DNA of 64,000 nucleotides from Pseudozyma flocculosa PF-1 (Eukaryota; Basidiomycota; Ustilaginomycetes; Ustilaginales; Ustilaginaceae): contig NW_006920889.1 in assembly GCF_000417875.1 (NCBI RefSeq), positions 92,780 to 156,779 on the forward strand, written 5' to 3'. Below the pieces are notes generated by a model that did not search any database, was not told the DNA's origin, and saw only the letters and a program-made list of their open reading frames with translations. Both the position numbers and the translations under genes were made by a program. Numbering within the stretch: position 1 is the first letter of the stretch; each line of letters starts with the position of its first letter. Positions 11,380 through 21,188 of the stretch are shown piece by piece.

Positions 11380-11866
11380 ATGAAGCTCTCCCTCGTTCTG
11401 CCCGCCGTCGCCATCCTCGTTGCGGCCAGCCAGTGCTCGGCCGCGCCCGTCGTAGATGCCATGTACAGGACCGCGACCGAAGGCATCCTGCACATCGGCC
11501 ACCGCACGGTCGTCGGCGGAGCGACCGACGACTGGATCTGCTTCAGCGAAGAGTCGCCGGCCGCAGGAAGCACCTGGAACATCTGGTACAAGGGCAAGTC
11601 TGTCTGGGGCCCAAACCGTCCCGCGATCGGCGACTTTATCGCGGACAAGAGCCAGGACTGCCGAGACAAGACGTCTGCTCCCGACGTCTACAACGCCCTC
11701 CTCGCTGGATCGGGCATCAACACTGACCTCAGGCTTTTTGGTGAGGAGTGTTTGCAAGGCTTCAAGCGGGGCAGCGGAAGCGCGGCTGACGTCTGCTTAT
11801 GGTTGCACATCTCCGTCCGAAACAGTGAATGGGGCCTTCCAGCCCATCACCCGCTACAGCAACTGA
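11380..11866 (+). CDS. Small secreted protein 2 (two-cysteine family)
   Basis: Exons 11380-11740 and 11826-11866; the 85-nt intron has donor GTGAGG and acceptor ACAG, phase 1; product 133 residues. The signal peptide is about 21 residues (MKLSLVLPAVAILVAASQ...). The mature part has exactly two cysteines (WICF and QDC, 39 residues between), STWNIWYKGKSVW after the first cysteine, and DVYNALLAGSG after the second. The last exon encodes VNGAFQPITRYSN, beginning with the same VNGAF as secreted protein 1. The segment DVYNALLAGSG matches DQVWNALLNGWSG in secreted protein 6, linking the two clusters. Function unknown; export is supported by the signal peptide. Confidence 0.8.
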
Positions 11867-13039
11867 GGTATGCGTGCGAGAGGCTCTTTAGTACCATGCC
11901 AGAAGAGGCTGCAGCTCGACCAAGGCAGAAGTCCTGCTCGCCTCTCGAGTGTAGCTGCGACAGGCCATTTTGCCTAAGCCAGCATGTCGAACATGGCAAA
12001 CTGCGGCAATCGTCGTCGCGCGCTCGGTTTCGGGCGTGGCGGATGCCAGTTCGTCGGCGCGGCAGATTTTCTGCTGCCTCGCCACCGAGGCCTCCTCCTT
12101 CTCTCCCCCATCCTCTCTCCTTGGGCCGCCGTCGTCGTTCACACGCCGGCAGTTCCTTCTTTCCCCGCCCTCCTCCCTTCCACCGCGTGCCTCGCAGCAG
12201 ACTGACCGACGACCTGGTGGACTCGGGGCTGCCCGCAGTGCTGAGCCTCTTGAACACGTTCCGTCCTGAACCCTCCCTCGGCGGGGTGACGAAAGCGGCT
12301 TTGCCTCTCCACGCGAATGCGGACTCGGGCGCTTCTTATAGACAGTCATGACGGTCCAACGCTGCCAGCACCGGTGCAAGCAGCAGCCTCTCGCCCTTTG
12401 TGGGTTTCCAACGTTGCTGACCGATGGAGGGGCCGTGGTCAACAAGGGAATTGCGGGTCTGCTGGGCGATCGAAGATCCGGTTGTGGTGCTTCGAGGTGG
12501 GGCCGAGTGGCACCCCGTTCCTTCCTGCGGATAGAAGAAAAGATCATGCTGCCCGATCAAAAGGAGCTGAAGCGTTCGACAACGTAGCACCGCCATGTCG
12601 GAATGGGGGCTCGTCAGCGCGAGCGGGATCAGAACACAGAGCTGAGGAGACTGCGGTATAGGAGAACAGGTGTGAGCCCCTTGGCGCTTGGTTCGCCTCT
12701 CTGGGCGATTGGGGAGGTGGAGCCCGTGTGTCGTGCCGTGGCTTGGTGGGCGGTGGCCCGGGTCGGCCCGGTCGATGCTGCACACGCTCAGTTCTACCCT
12801 TCTTTGCGCGACGGCCTGGTCAGCTGTCGAAGCCATTCGATTTCGTTCAGCTCGACACGAGCGAGGACGATGGACAATGCTAGGAGCGAGGGGACCGGCA
12901 CAGAAGGGGCCAGGTAGCGCTACAAGGCGCGCAAGGTGACCGCAAGAGCCTGCGCTTGCGGGGCGGAAATCTCGCCACCTCGTTCAGTATCGCTGCAAGA
13001 GCGCGCGTCTTCTCTCGCCGCCGAGGCTGTGTGCGAGGC
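11867..13039. other. Intergenic region, no supported gene; orphan promoter-like motif
   Basis: No open frame here has a signal peptide or a recognisable domain. The string CTTCTTATAGACAG at 12332-12345 is an exact copy, in the same orientation, of the TATA-containing string ahead of secreted protein 1, but no intact family gene lies downstream on the minus strand. Confidence 0.5.
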
Positions 13040-13536
13040 CTAGCGAGACGGCGAGATGTCCCGCGCCTGTCCATTGACTGAATGTACAGCGAGACGGTGC
13101 AGGGAGCGAGCGGGGTCAACATCGTGCTTATCGCATACGTTTCCGCCGGCCATCCTCTCTGTGCACCGCCGCACTCACCCTGAACCTGGTACTTGTCCTT
13201 CAAGCTTCCGTTTGAGAGATCGCGGTAGGCACCCAGCAATGCCTCGTTGGTCGGATCCAGACGGGAGCAGCCGCCAGAATCGGGCCCTCCGCTCTCCCTG
13301 TGGCCGACATTGATGCTGAGCGGGAAGAGGGCGTGGCCGTTCTGAAGCAGGTTCCACCTGTCCGTGTCGCTCTGCTCGATGATCGAGTAGCAGAAGCCTG
13401 GAGGTGCCGTCGCGATGGTCAGGCGTCCTCCGCCCGTGGTGCTATAGGCGCGAGAGGCCAGGGCCCCGTCAGGCAGACAGAGGCCGACGGCGAGAAGGAC
13501 AGCAGCGAAGGAGCTGACGCCGACGGATGACTTCAT
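13040..13536 (-). CDS. Small secreted protein 3 (two-cysteine family)
   Basis: Exons 13536-13179 and 13077-13040 on the minus strand; the 101-nt intron has donor GTGAGT and acceptor TCAG, phase 1; product 131 residues. A signal peptide of about 27 residues precedes TTGGGRL, which matches VPGGGRL of secreted protein 1. The mature part has two cysteines (GFCY and GGC, 40 residues between) with RWNLLQNG 12 residues after the first, parallel to TWNIHHNG in secreted protein 1. The last exon encodes VNGQARDISPSR. A CATAAG TATA-like element lies about 128 nt before the start (13669-13664). Function unknown. Confidence 0.78.
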
Positions 13537-16196
13537 GTTGATGTCTGGTTGGGATGGGCTCGAAAAGCTCGAGTCGCGGAGCGAAAAGGAGTTTGGTGTG
13601 CGCTGAGAGGCTTGGCCGAGAGGGGGAGCGTCGTGTCTGTCTGAGCGAGGTCTCCTCTCTGTTCTTATGAAGGTCAGACCAACGCTGCCTGCGTCCAAGC
13701 CCGCCCCGGCCTTCCCCCCGCGAAACGAGAGCGCTCTGTGTTCCGTAGCGTGGCCGTTCGGTCACGGCGGGCCCGGGCCAGGGCAATCAGAGAAGCGGCC
13801 AGATGGAAACGCAGGCGAGGAGGGTGCTAGCCTACGATAACCCACCTTGAAAGAGCGAGGACCGCCCAAATACGTCGTCCCTGCGCCCCGAGCGTGGCGA
13901 TCTCGAGCGTGGGGTCGAGTGACGTCCGTCCTGGGGCAAACATTAAAGAATGAGTCGCTCTGCCGGACCAGGCGGAGCTGTTGCCATCGGTGGGGGCACG
14001 GATAGCGTCCCGAAAAGGATAGCGAAGGAAGGATCGCCGGCCGGAGACGGTGCCCAGCTGATACAGGCCGTTGAAGCAGGGCAGAAGGGGCTGTCGCGCC
14101 CAATGAGGGGTTCGGGCGTTGCAAACTGGTGGATACGGGCTGAGGTGGGTAATGGACGGCCAAAGAAGTCCCTCGCAGCCCACTGAGACGCTGCGCACCA
14201 GCTCTGCGATGCAAAAGCACCCGCTTGCCCGCCATCGAGGACGGTGGGGCGGCCGAGCGCTGAAGGGTGGGTCATGTCGAGCCCCGTGGCCGAAGGCGAT
14301 ACGGAGCCACGCAGCTCTTCCGGCAAGCGGGGCAAGGAGAGGTAGCGCATGGATGGCGACGCCGCCTCCTGTCGTCCGAGAGCAAGTCGACGAGGATGGC
14401 ATCGGATCCGGTCCGGGCAGGACGTACTGTAGGAGTTACGCGGTCGACACCGTCGGCCATCTGGGCGTCACGATAGTCAGGCTGAGTGTCTCGGAGGAGC
14501 TCTGATGCCATCTGCTCGCGTGCGCCCGTCAAGAGACAGGATCTTGTCCTGTCACGACCGCCGGACGTGTCCGAAGGGATCGAAATGAGGGCTTCGCGTC
14601 CGTTACAGTGTACAGTACTGTAGCGAAACCTGCAACGGACCGTGGATGCGAGATGGGCTTGCAAGGCGGAAGCGACGGAAGTGCTGGCGGCGCCGGTGAG
14701 CGAGCGCAATTCGCCGACCGCGGAGGCCTGCCACGCGATGACGCTACAGTAGGCTCGCCGCGGAGGGGCATGGTCAGGATCCATGACACCGAGACGTCGG
14801 TAGCGCGGTCTCAGCCCGGTCATCTCTACGACGCGGCGCGTGGTGTCGTTGCGATGCGGGCCGGGCCAGGCATGCGACGCGATGGCCGCACATCTGCGAC
14901 GATCTGATACGGTACGCACGGTGGATCGATAGCGGCCAGCTCGGCCATGGTGGTCGGGTGGCAGCGTTAGGCTGAGGAGATCTGCATCGGGTAGGCTAGA
15001 GTGTCCGGCCTAGCCTGTTTGCTGAGCCAGGCGGGCAGGCAGGCAGGCGGGCGGGCGGGCAGGTTGAGCAGCACGCGGGCCATCGGGAGGGCGTCTAGCG
15101 CGGCCGAAGAGCGAGCGATTCGATTAATTCGAACCATCGAAAAAAAAGGCGCCGATCGGGGGGGTGGGCCCATACATCGAACGAGCTAAAGAAAGGTCGA
15201 CAGAAAACGGGGCGGGATTCTGCCGTCAGAGGGTGCGTAGGGTCAAGCCAGGCTTACGCGTGCGGTCCAAGGTGGAACTTCTGGGGGGGGGGGCTGCCAA
15301 CCAGCGACAGAGTAGAGAGTCTGGCACTGGCGCCGACTTCTGGGTGCCCGCAGCAAGGCGGGCATGGTTTCGGCGCACGTACGCCCTGCCTTTGTCGCAC
15401 CGGCAAAAAGAGACACGCCGTACCGTCGTGCCTACTGGTACCCGCAGCCAGGCGGGGCCATGTATGCCGCCGTGCGTGCAAGCTGAGACGCTCGCACACG
15501 TCCTGGCCTGCCTGTACGTTCATCATTGCAGGCCGGTGGTACATAGCCTTACGACGCCGTGCACCGCTCGCTTTCGTGGGTCTGAAACTCAGAAAGGGGT
15601 TAGGCCGCCGTCGTACAAGCCACGCCCAACCTAGCCTCCTGAAAGCACGAGCTTGGCTGGACCTCGCTGCCTCCACCGGGTCTCTCTCTGGCCTGTACCG
15701 TTTGCAAGCTAAGGGCCATCAGCGGCGGCCGCGGCCGGCGTCCAAAGCGGTGGCCGTGAGCCAGGCCGTATCCTATCTCCAAGTGGCCACGGCAGCAGGC
15801 TAGGCCGGCCTGCCAGTACAGTATTGAGCTGAGAAGGCTAGGTAGCCTGCCTGGCCACGACCCTGCGTGCAGCCTGTTGCTCCTCTTGCCTCTCTTTCTA
15901 CCTCTCGACCAAGTGACCGAAGACTGCCTGCCTGCCACAGGCTGGACCACCGCTGCCCGCCACCACCTCCTCCACTCTGGCAGACCCTTGGCTCGCTGCC
16001 GCCTCACCACTTCTTCTTCTTTTCTCTCTCTCTCTCCTCCTCGATCCTCGTCACCTTCTCGCCCCCTATCCGCTCCTCCAAGACGCTCACCTCTCCCATC
16101 TCCCTCCGTCCATTAAGCTCGCGCTCGTCCTCCCTCTCTTCTTCAGACCATCCTCCGGATCACATCAAGGAACCCTCTGGAAGACCCGCTCCAAGC
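13537..16196. other. 2.7-kb intergenic region with simple repeats
   Basis: I see no gene. A GGCA/GGCG tetranucleotide tract lies at 15027-15063 and an 11-nt G run at 15283-15293. The last 180 bases before 16197 are strongly pyrimidine-rich (CTTCTT and CTCTCT tracts), as expected for the promoter and leader of the glycosyltransferase gene. GGCTAGG-type motifs occur near 14990, 15798 and 15838. Confidence 0.6.
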
Positions 16197-17651
16197 ATGG
16201 GCTCCTCGACCACCGGCGGCCTCGGCGGCGCCCTGGGCCACCTCTCGGCGCTCATCTACGCCAGCACACCCACCATCCTCTTGTGGACCTACATCGTCTT
16301 CAGCTTCTTTTTCTACGTAGCCATCCCCTCGATCCTCCACGAGATCCTCTGGTACATCTACCTCGCCCTCCAGACCCTCACCGCCCTCTCGGTCTCGACC
16401 GAGGCCATGCAGGCCATCCGGCCCGCCGTCAAGGCCCGCCGCGCCGACCGAAAGGCGCGCAAGGAGGGCTGGGCCGAGCTGGAAAACGGGCAAGAGTGGC
16501 CGGCCATTGACGTCGTCCTGGTGGCCTACCTGCCCAACGAGCAGGAGATCATCATGCGCCAGATCCGCTACGCGCTGCGCGAGATCAACTACCCGACCAG
16601 CAAGCTCACCATCAACGTCGTCTACAACACGCCCAAGCCCATCGAGCCCGTCGAGTCCGAGCTGCGCGAAATGGAGCGCGCCCACCCGCACCTCCGCGTC
16701 GTAAAGGTGCCCAACTCGACGTCCAAGGCCGACAACATCAACCACTTCCTCACCCTCGACGGCTGCAAGGGCGACATCATCACCCTCTACGACACCGACC
16801 ACTACCCGGACCCCAACGCGCTGCGCTGGGTGGCGCGCCGCTTCCTCGCCGGCGGCGTCGACATCATCCAGGGCCGCTGCTGCATCTACAACTACGACGA
16901 GACCTGGGTCACGCGCCTCGTCGCCGCCGAGTTTGACATGATCTACGGCGTGATGCACTCGGGCCGCGCCGAGGTGCAGGGCTACGGCTTCTTTGGCGGC
17001 TCCAACGGCCACTGGAACGCCTCGCTCCTCCGCACCCTGGGCATGCAGAAGCAGATGCTCACCGAGGACATTGACAGCTCGCTGCGCGCCATCATCTCGG
17101 GAGCGCGCATCGAGTACGACCTCAAGGTCAAGTCGTACGAGCTGGCGCCCGAGACGATGCCCGCCCTCATCAAGCAGCGCATGCGCTGGGCCCAGGGCTG
17201 GACCCAGGTCGCCTTCCGCCACGCGCTGCCCGCCGTCCGCCGCGGCGCCTACAGCGACGACAACGGCTGGCGCTCGCGCCTCGGCCTCTTCCAGCTCCTC
17301 GTCTACCGCGAGCTCTACTTCTACATCAACACGCAGCTCCTCATGATCCTCGTCACGTCGATCATCATGTGCTTCCCCGGACGCGGCCTGAAGCAGTTTT
17401 TCCGCGATTTCGGCGGCTTCGAGCTGTCAATGTGGGCGCTGGGCGTCAACCTCATCTGCCTCTTTATCACCATCTGCATCACGCTGCGCAACCGCAGCAA
17501 CTTTACGCGGCCGCTCGGCATCATTGCGTTTGGGCTGCTGACGCCCTTTTACTACAGCGGCGTGAGCTTCATGAGCATCTTTTGCCACTTCCGCGAGTTT
17601 ATCAAGTTTGAAAAGTGGAACCCGACGGCGCGGAGCAACAAGAAGCCGTAG
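16197..17651 (+). CDS. Family-2 processive glycosyltransferase, membrane-bound
   Basis: A single exon of 484 residues. I take ATG 16197 (MGSSTTGG) as the start, because the frame upstream is a low-complexity leader. Two hydrophobic segments lie at about 26-65. The GT2 core follows: IDVVLVAYLPNE with D105, DTDHYP (D199-x-D201, nucleotide-sugar and metal binding), GRCCIYN, GFFGGSNGHW, TED at 289-291 and QRMRWAQGW with QxxRW at 327-331. Three or four TM segments follow between 365 and 465. This arrangement is that of cellulose-, chitin- and hyaluronan-synthase-like enzymes that polymerise a sugar at the inner face of the plasma membrane and extrude it. It resembles the short fungal GT2 proteins linked to surface polysaccharide and hyphal growth. 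Sugar and polymer cannot be told from sequence. Confidence 0.88.
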   Translation: MGSSTTGGLGGALGHLSALIYASTPTILLWTYIVFSFFFYVAIPSILHEILWYIYLALQTLTALSVSTEAMQAIRPAVKARRADRKARKEGWAELENGQEWPAIDVVLVAYLPNEQEIIMRQIRYALREINYPTSKLTINVVYNTPKPIEPVESELREMERAHPHLRVVKVPNSTSKADNINHFLTLDGCKGDIITLYDTDHYPDPNALRWVARRFLAGGVDIIQGRCCIYNYDETWVTRLVAAEFDMIYGVMHSGRAEVQGYGFFGGSNGHWNASLLRTLGMQKQMLTEDIDSSLRAIISGARIEYDLKVKSYELAPETMPALIKQRMRWAQGWTQVAFRHALPAVRRGAYSDDNGWRSRLGLFQLLVYRELYFYINTQLLMILVTSIIMCFPGRGLKQFFRDFGGFELSMWALGVNLICLFITICITLRNRSNFTRPLGIIAFGLLTPFYYSGVSFMSIFCHFREFIKFEKWNPTARSNKKP

Positions 17652-18438
17652 CAGCTTGGCCGCCCTCCCCTCCCCGCGCCCGCGACCCCTCTCCCTCGCA
17701 TCCGTCCTCTCGTACTCGCTCCTTGTAATCCCCAGTCGGTCGTCTTTTGATCCCCTATCCCCTCGTCCCTGTCCTTTTTTCCCCGCTGTAACATTTTCGT
17801 CTGATCGTCTTCTTTGGATCTCGCGGCATAGAGAAAGACGAGGCAACGCAGTCACATTCCTTGATTTTGCACCGCACGACCTGTTCAGCTCGCTTGCCTC
17901 CTCTGGATGGGGCTTGGATGTGTTTGTGCGATGCCGCCAGGCGGCGTGGCGTGGCGTGTATCAGAGGGGGTGGAGGGGCCCTCGACTCAGGAAAGACTTG
18001 GAATGGAGACCCCCAACCCCGCCTCCTCTGTTTCCCGCAGTACGTAGAGCAAAGCAACTCTGCATCGTACTGTAGCATCCTTGATCGATCTCGAGCTACC
18101 AAGCCATCACTCTCGCCACACGGGCGCGTCGAGGCCACGAGTGAGTAGTATTAGAACGATGCTGCACTTCCAGAACCCGCGCCACCATGATACGATAGGA
18201 TGGGTCAAGGAAGAAAAAAAGGGCCGAGCGAGGTTTCCATGCCGACAGAGATCCGCAGAGACCGTGTTGCGAGAGCCGGAGAGTGGTTTGCTACGAATAC
18301 CGGGAAGGTCTGTCTGGGGAGGGGTTGCGGTGCGTCTCGAGATACATCCAAACGACAGGAGAGAAGAGGATAGGATACGTGGCCGGGGAGCGAGCGTGGT
18401 CTTGTAGTAGTATAATCACGGCGGGAGGTCCAACGCGG
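17652..18438. other. Intergenic region between convergent genes
   Basis: 787 bp between the stop of the glycosyltransferase and the stop of the SSUH2-like gene. It begins with T/C-rich 3' UTR-like sequence (17670-17800). I see no gene in it. Confidence 0.6.
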
Positions 18439-21188
18439 CTACATCTGGCTGGCAAGGCTACCGTGGCTCTTCGACGAGACCAGGCCGCGCGGGTGCATCC
18501 GCCCAAAGAGCTTAGACGCCGTCCCCGCGCTGCCCTTTCGTCCATGCTGCAACGGCGGCTGCGGCTGCTGCTGCTGCTGCGTCGTCGGGGGCAGGGTCGA
18601 GGGGTGCTGCTGGTAGTTGCCAATGTAGTCGGTCTGGAGCGGCGGCTGGTTGGGCAGGCTGGCGGAAGCCGTCATGCCGAGCGAGGGCGTGCCGGGCGTG
18701 CTGTTGGCGGGCGACGAGACGAGCTGCGAGAGCGGGCTGGGCCGCACCGCCCTAAACTCGCGCGGCATGGGCGTCGTCGGCGTCATGGCCTCGATGGGCG
18801 TGGCGTGCGCGCCACCACCACTTTCGCCGGCGGCGACGATGGCGTCGCGGTCGAGGCGGGATCGCTGCACCTCGTCCTGCGACATCTCGGTCGGCTTGAG
18901 GTCCGGGTCCGAGGGGATGCAGAAGAAGCGCGTGGCCGTGGCAATCTTGCGCGACAGGCCCTCGGGACGCAGCGCCGGGTTGGCGCCCTTTTTGAACTTG
19001 GCGCCGAGCGGGACCTTGACCTCGACGATGCCCGACGTCGACGTCTCCCAGCTGCACGCGGCCATGACGGGGATGTAGGGCTTCTTGGACTTGTGCGCCG
19101 CCGCCTCGGCCAGGCGGTGCGTCGACTCGAGGAGCTGCATGATGGCGGCGCTCTTGACCGTCTCGAAGCTCGGGTTGGCAAAGGGGACGAGCGACGTGAT
19201 GGACGCGGTGGGCATCTCGATGCGCTTGACCTTGACCTCGACGACGTAGACGTAGTGGCCCGAGCCGGTGCCCTGGCACGTCTTGCAGGCGCTCACCAGG
19301 CTGCCGTCGCAGGCGGTGCACCTGAGCACGCCCTCGCCCTTGCAGCGGCGGCAGGACGAGGCCTTGGACTTGTCGCGACCGGTGCCGGCGCACCAGAAGC
19401 ACTCGTCGGCCGACTCGCCGCGGCAGGTGGAGCAGGTCTCGTTGCCCTTGCCGCTGCACTTGTGGCAGCAGGCGTCCTGCCTGCAGCCGGGCAGCTCAAA
19501 CATCTGCTTGCTGCGACCGTTGATGGCGGCGACGTCGAGGTCCTGGTGCTGGATGTCGATGGTCCACGGGCTGGGCATGGCGGGCAGCCGCATGGTGGCG
19601 GCAGCGCCGGCGGCCGAGGTGCCCGCCGCTGCCGCCGCCGCTGAAGATGTAGAATTGGGAGAGGGAGGCGAAGGGGCGGCGAGTGCGGAACCCATCCTCT
19701 TCCACGAGCCCGAGCGGCTCTCGAGGATGACGATGGCCTTGAGGAGCGAGAGCTTTGTGCGGCCGACGAGGCGGATGTCGAGGGCGTGCTTGCGCGCCTC
19801 TAGCTCCTCGGGCGAGGTCTCGTCCTTCTTTGTCGGGGGCAGGGGCGTGCCATCCTCACCAAACTGGCGCACGGGGGCCTGACAGATGGAGGGGAAGGCG
19901 TGGGCCAGCACTTGGCGACACTCTTTGGCGTCGAGATTGCGCTCCGGGCTGAGAGTCGGCAGCGGCGCAGTAAGAGTCGCAGCACATGGTCGAGGGCGCA
20001 AGAAGAGCGGCGGGGGCGAGGGGCAAAGGCGGCATAGGGGAGCGAGGGGCGGAAGGGCGGGGCCGTTAGCGTGCCGTGTCCCTTTGTTTTTTCAAATTTG
20101 AAAGCGAGAATCAGAGCCGGGCTAGGCTAGCGCGGGCCGACGGCCATGTGGCAGGGCGCGGGCCGTGGGCCAAACGCCGCTCGCTCCTCAGGCAAGCGCT
20201 GCCTGCTGCCACCACCAAAACCAGCACCACCACCGCCACGGCCGTCCACGGCTCCGCTGCCAGGCACCACCGAAGCGGACCGCATGCCTGCCATCGTCGA
20301 CACTCCGCAACTCAGCTCTTCCCAAAGGCAAGGCCGCCATCCAGGTATCACCCTTGCACCGACTACTCACATGTTCGAGGCGCGGAACACGATATCATGG
20401 TGCGAAAGCTTGGTGTAGGGCCGGTCTCCGCCGTCGCTGTCGCCCGCCAGGCTGTTGACGGCCGAGGGTCGACGCGACCCGCCTAGGCTCTCGGGCCGGC
20501 CCTCGGCAGATACGGGCGACTTGGGCGACCTCCATCCGTCGGGCGCCGAGATGGGCGACCGCAGCTTGCCGTGTGCCGTGCCGTACGGCACCGTCGACTC
20601 GTCCAGCACCTCGATCTCGCCGCCGTCGTCTTGCCTCTGCCTCTGCTGCTCCTGCTGCTGCTGCGAGTAGAGCCCCGGTCGCGGGCCCTGCTGCAGGTAT
20701 TCGTAGTCGCTCGGGTGGCGCGCCCGCTCAAGGCGGTACTGCAGCTGCTGGTGGTCGCGGGGCAGCGAACAAGTCGCGCCCCACCGCTTGTCCGTGTGCG
20801 AAGCGTAGGATCCCCGCTCCGGCGGCGTCTGCGCCTCGTCTCCGTGGCCTTCGCTCGAGGTATGCGACGGCGTGTGGCTAAAGTCGGGCGAGGCCTGCAG
20901 GCTGTCGACCGTCTGGCCAGCTGTTGATGGGCATCGCGGCGGGCGGGCAGTCCGGAGCACGTCAGCGAGGGTGCACCTTGGGGCTAGACAACGGGCGGCC
21001 CAACGCCCTGTATGCTACTCACGGCTGATGCCTGCTCGAGAGAGCTGGCTGATCAGGTCCTCGTACCCCGCATACTCGCCAAGGGCCGCCATGTCGTGCG
21101 CAGTGGACTTGGCGGGCAGCGGTCCGTTGGGGTCGACGTAGCCGCTCTCGCGGTAGGCGTATCCGTCGGCGCTCGAGAAGCCAGACAT
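18439..21188 (-). CDS. SSUH2-like protein with DnaJ-type CxxCxGxG zinc repeats
   Basis: Three exons on the minus strand: 21188-21023, 20920-20371 and 19948-18439; donors GTGAGT twice, acceptors ACAG and TCAG, phases 1 and 2 consistent; product 741 residues. The N-terminus has a short GYEDLISQLSRAGIS helix, then a serine- and glutamine-rich disordered part, then HHDIVFRASN and ECRQVLAHAF. Residues about 394-467 hold repeated CxxCxG(x)G zinc ribbons (CHKCSGKG, CSTCRG, CFWCAGTG, CRRCKGEG, CTACDG, CKTCQGTG) like the DnaJ cysteine-rich domain but without a J domain. A beta-rich region follows (HYVYVVEVKVKRIEMP, then SRKIATATRFFCIPSD), then a polyQ/proline tail. This matches SSUH2-family proteins, whose function is poorly known. 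The second intron is long for this window (422 nt), so an additional exon or an internal start cannot be excluded. Confidence 0.74.

Noticed and set aside
14990..15063. Tetranucleotide-rich tract considered as a CRISPR-like or transposon-end repeat
   Set aside because: No spaced direct repeats and no target-site duplication or terminal inverted repeats; it is a plain GGCA/GGCG microsatellite.
15118..15146. GGTTCGAATT on the minus strand, like a tRNA B box
   Set aside because: No A box at the right spacing, no cloverleaf pairing that I can draw, and the T run is on the wrong side.
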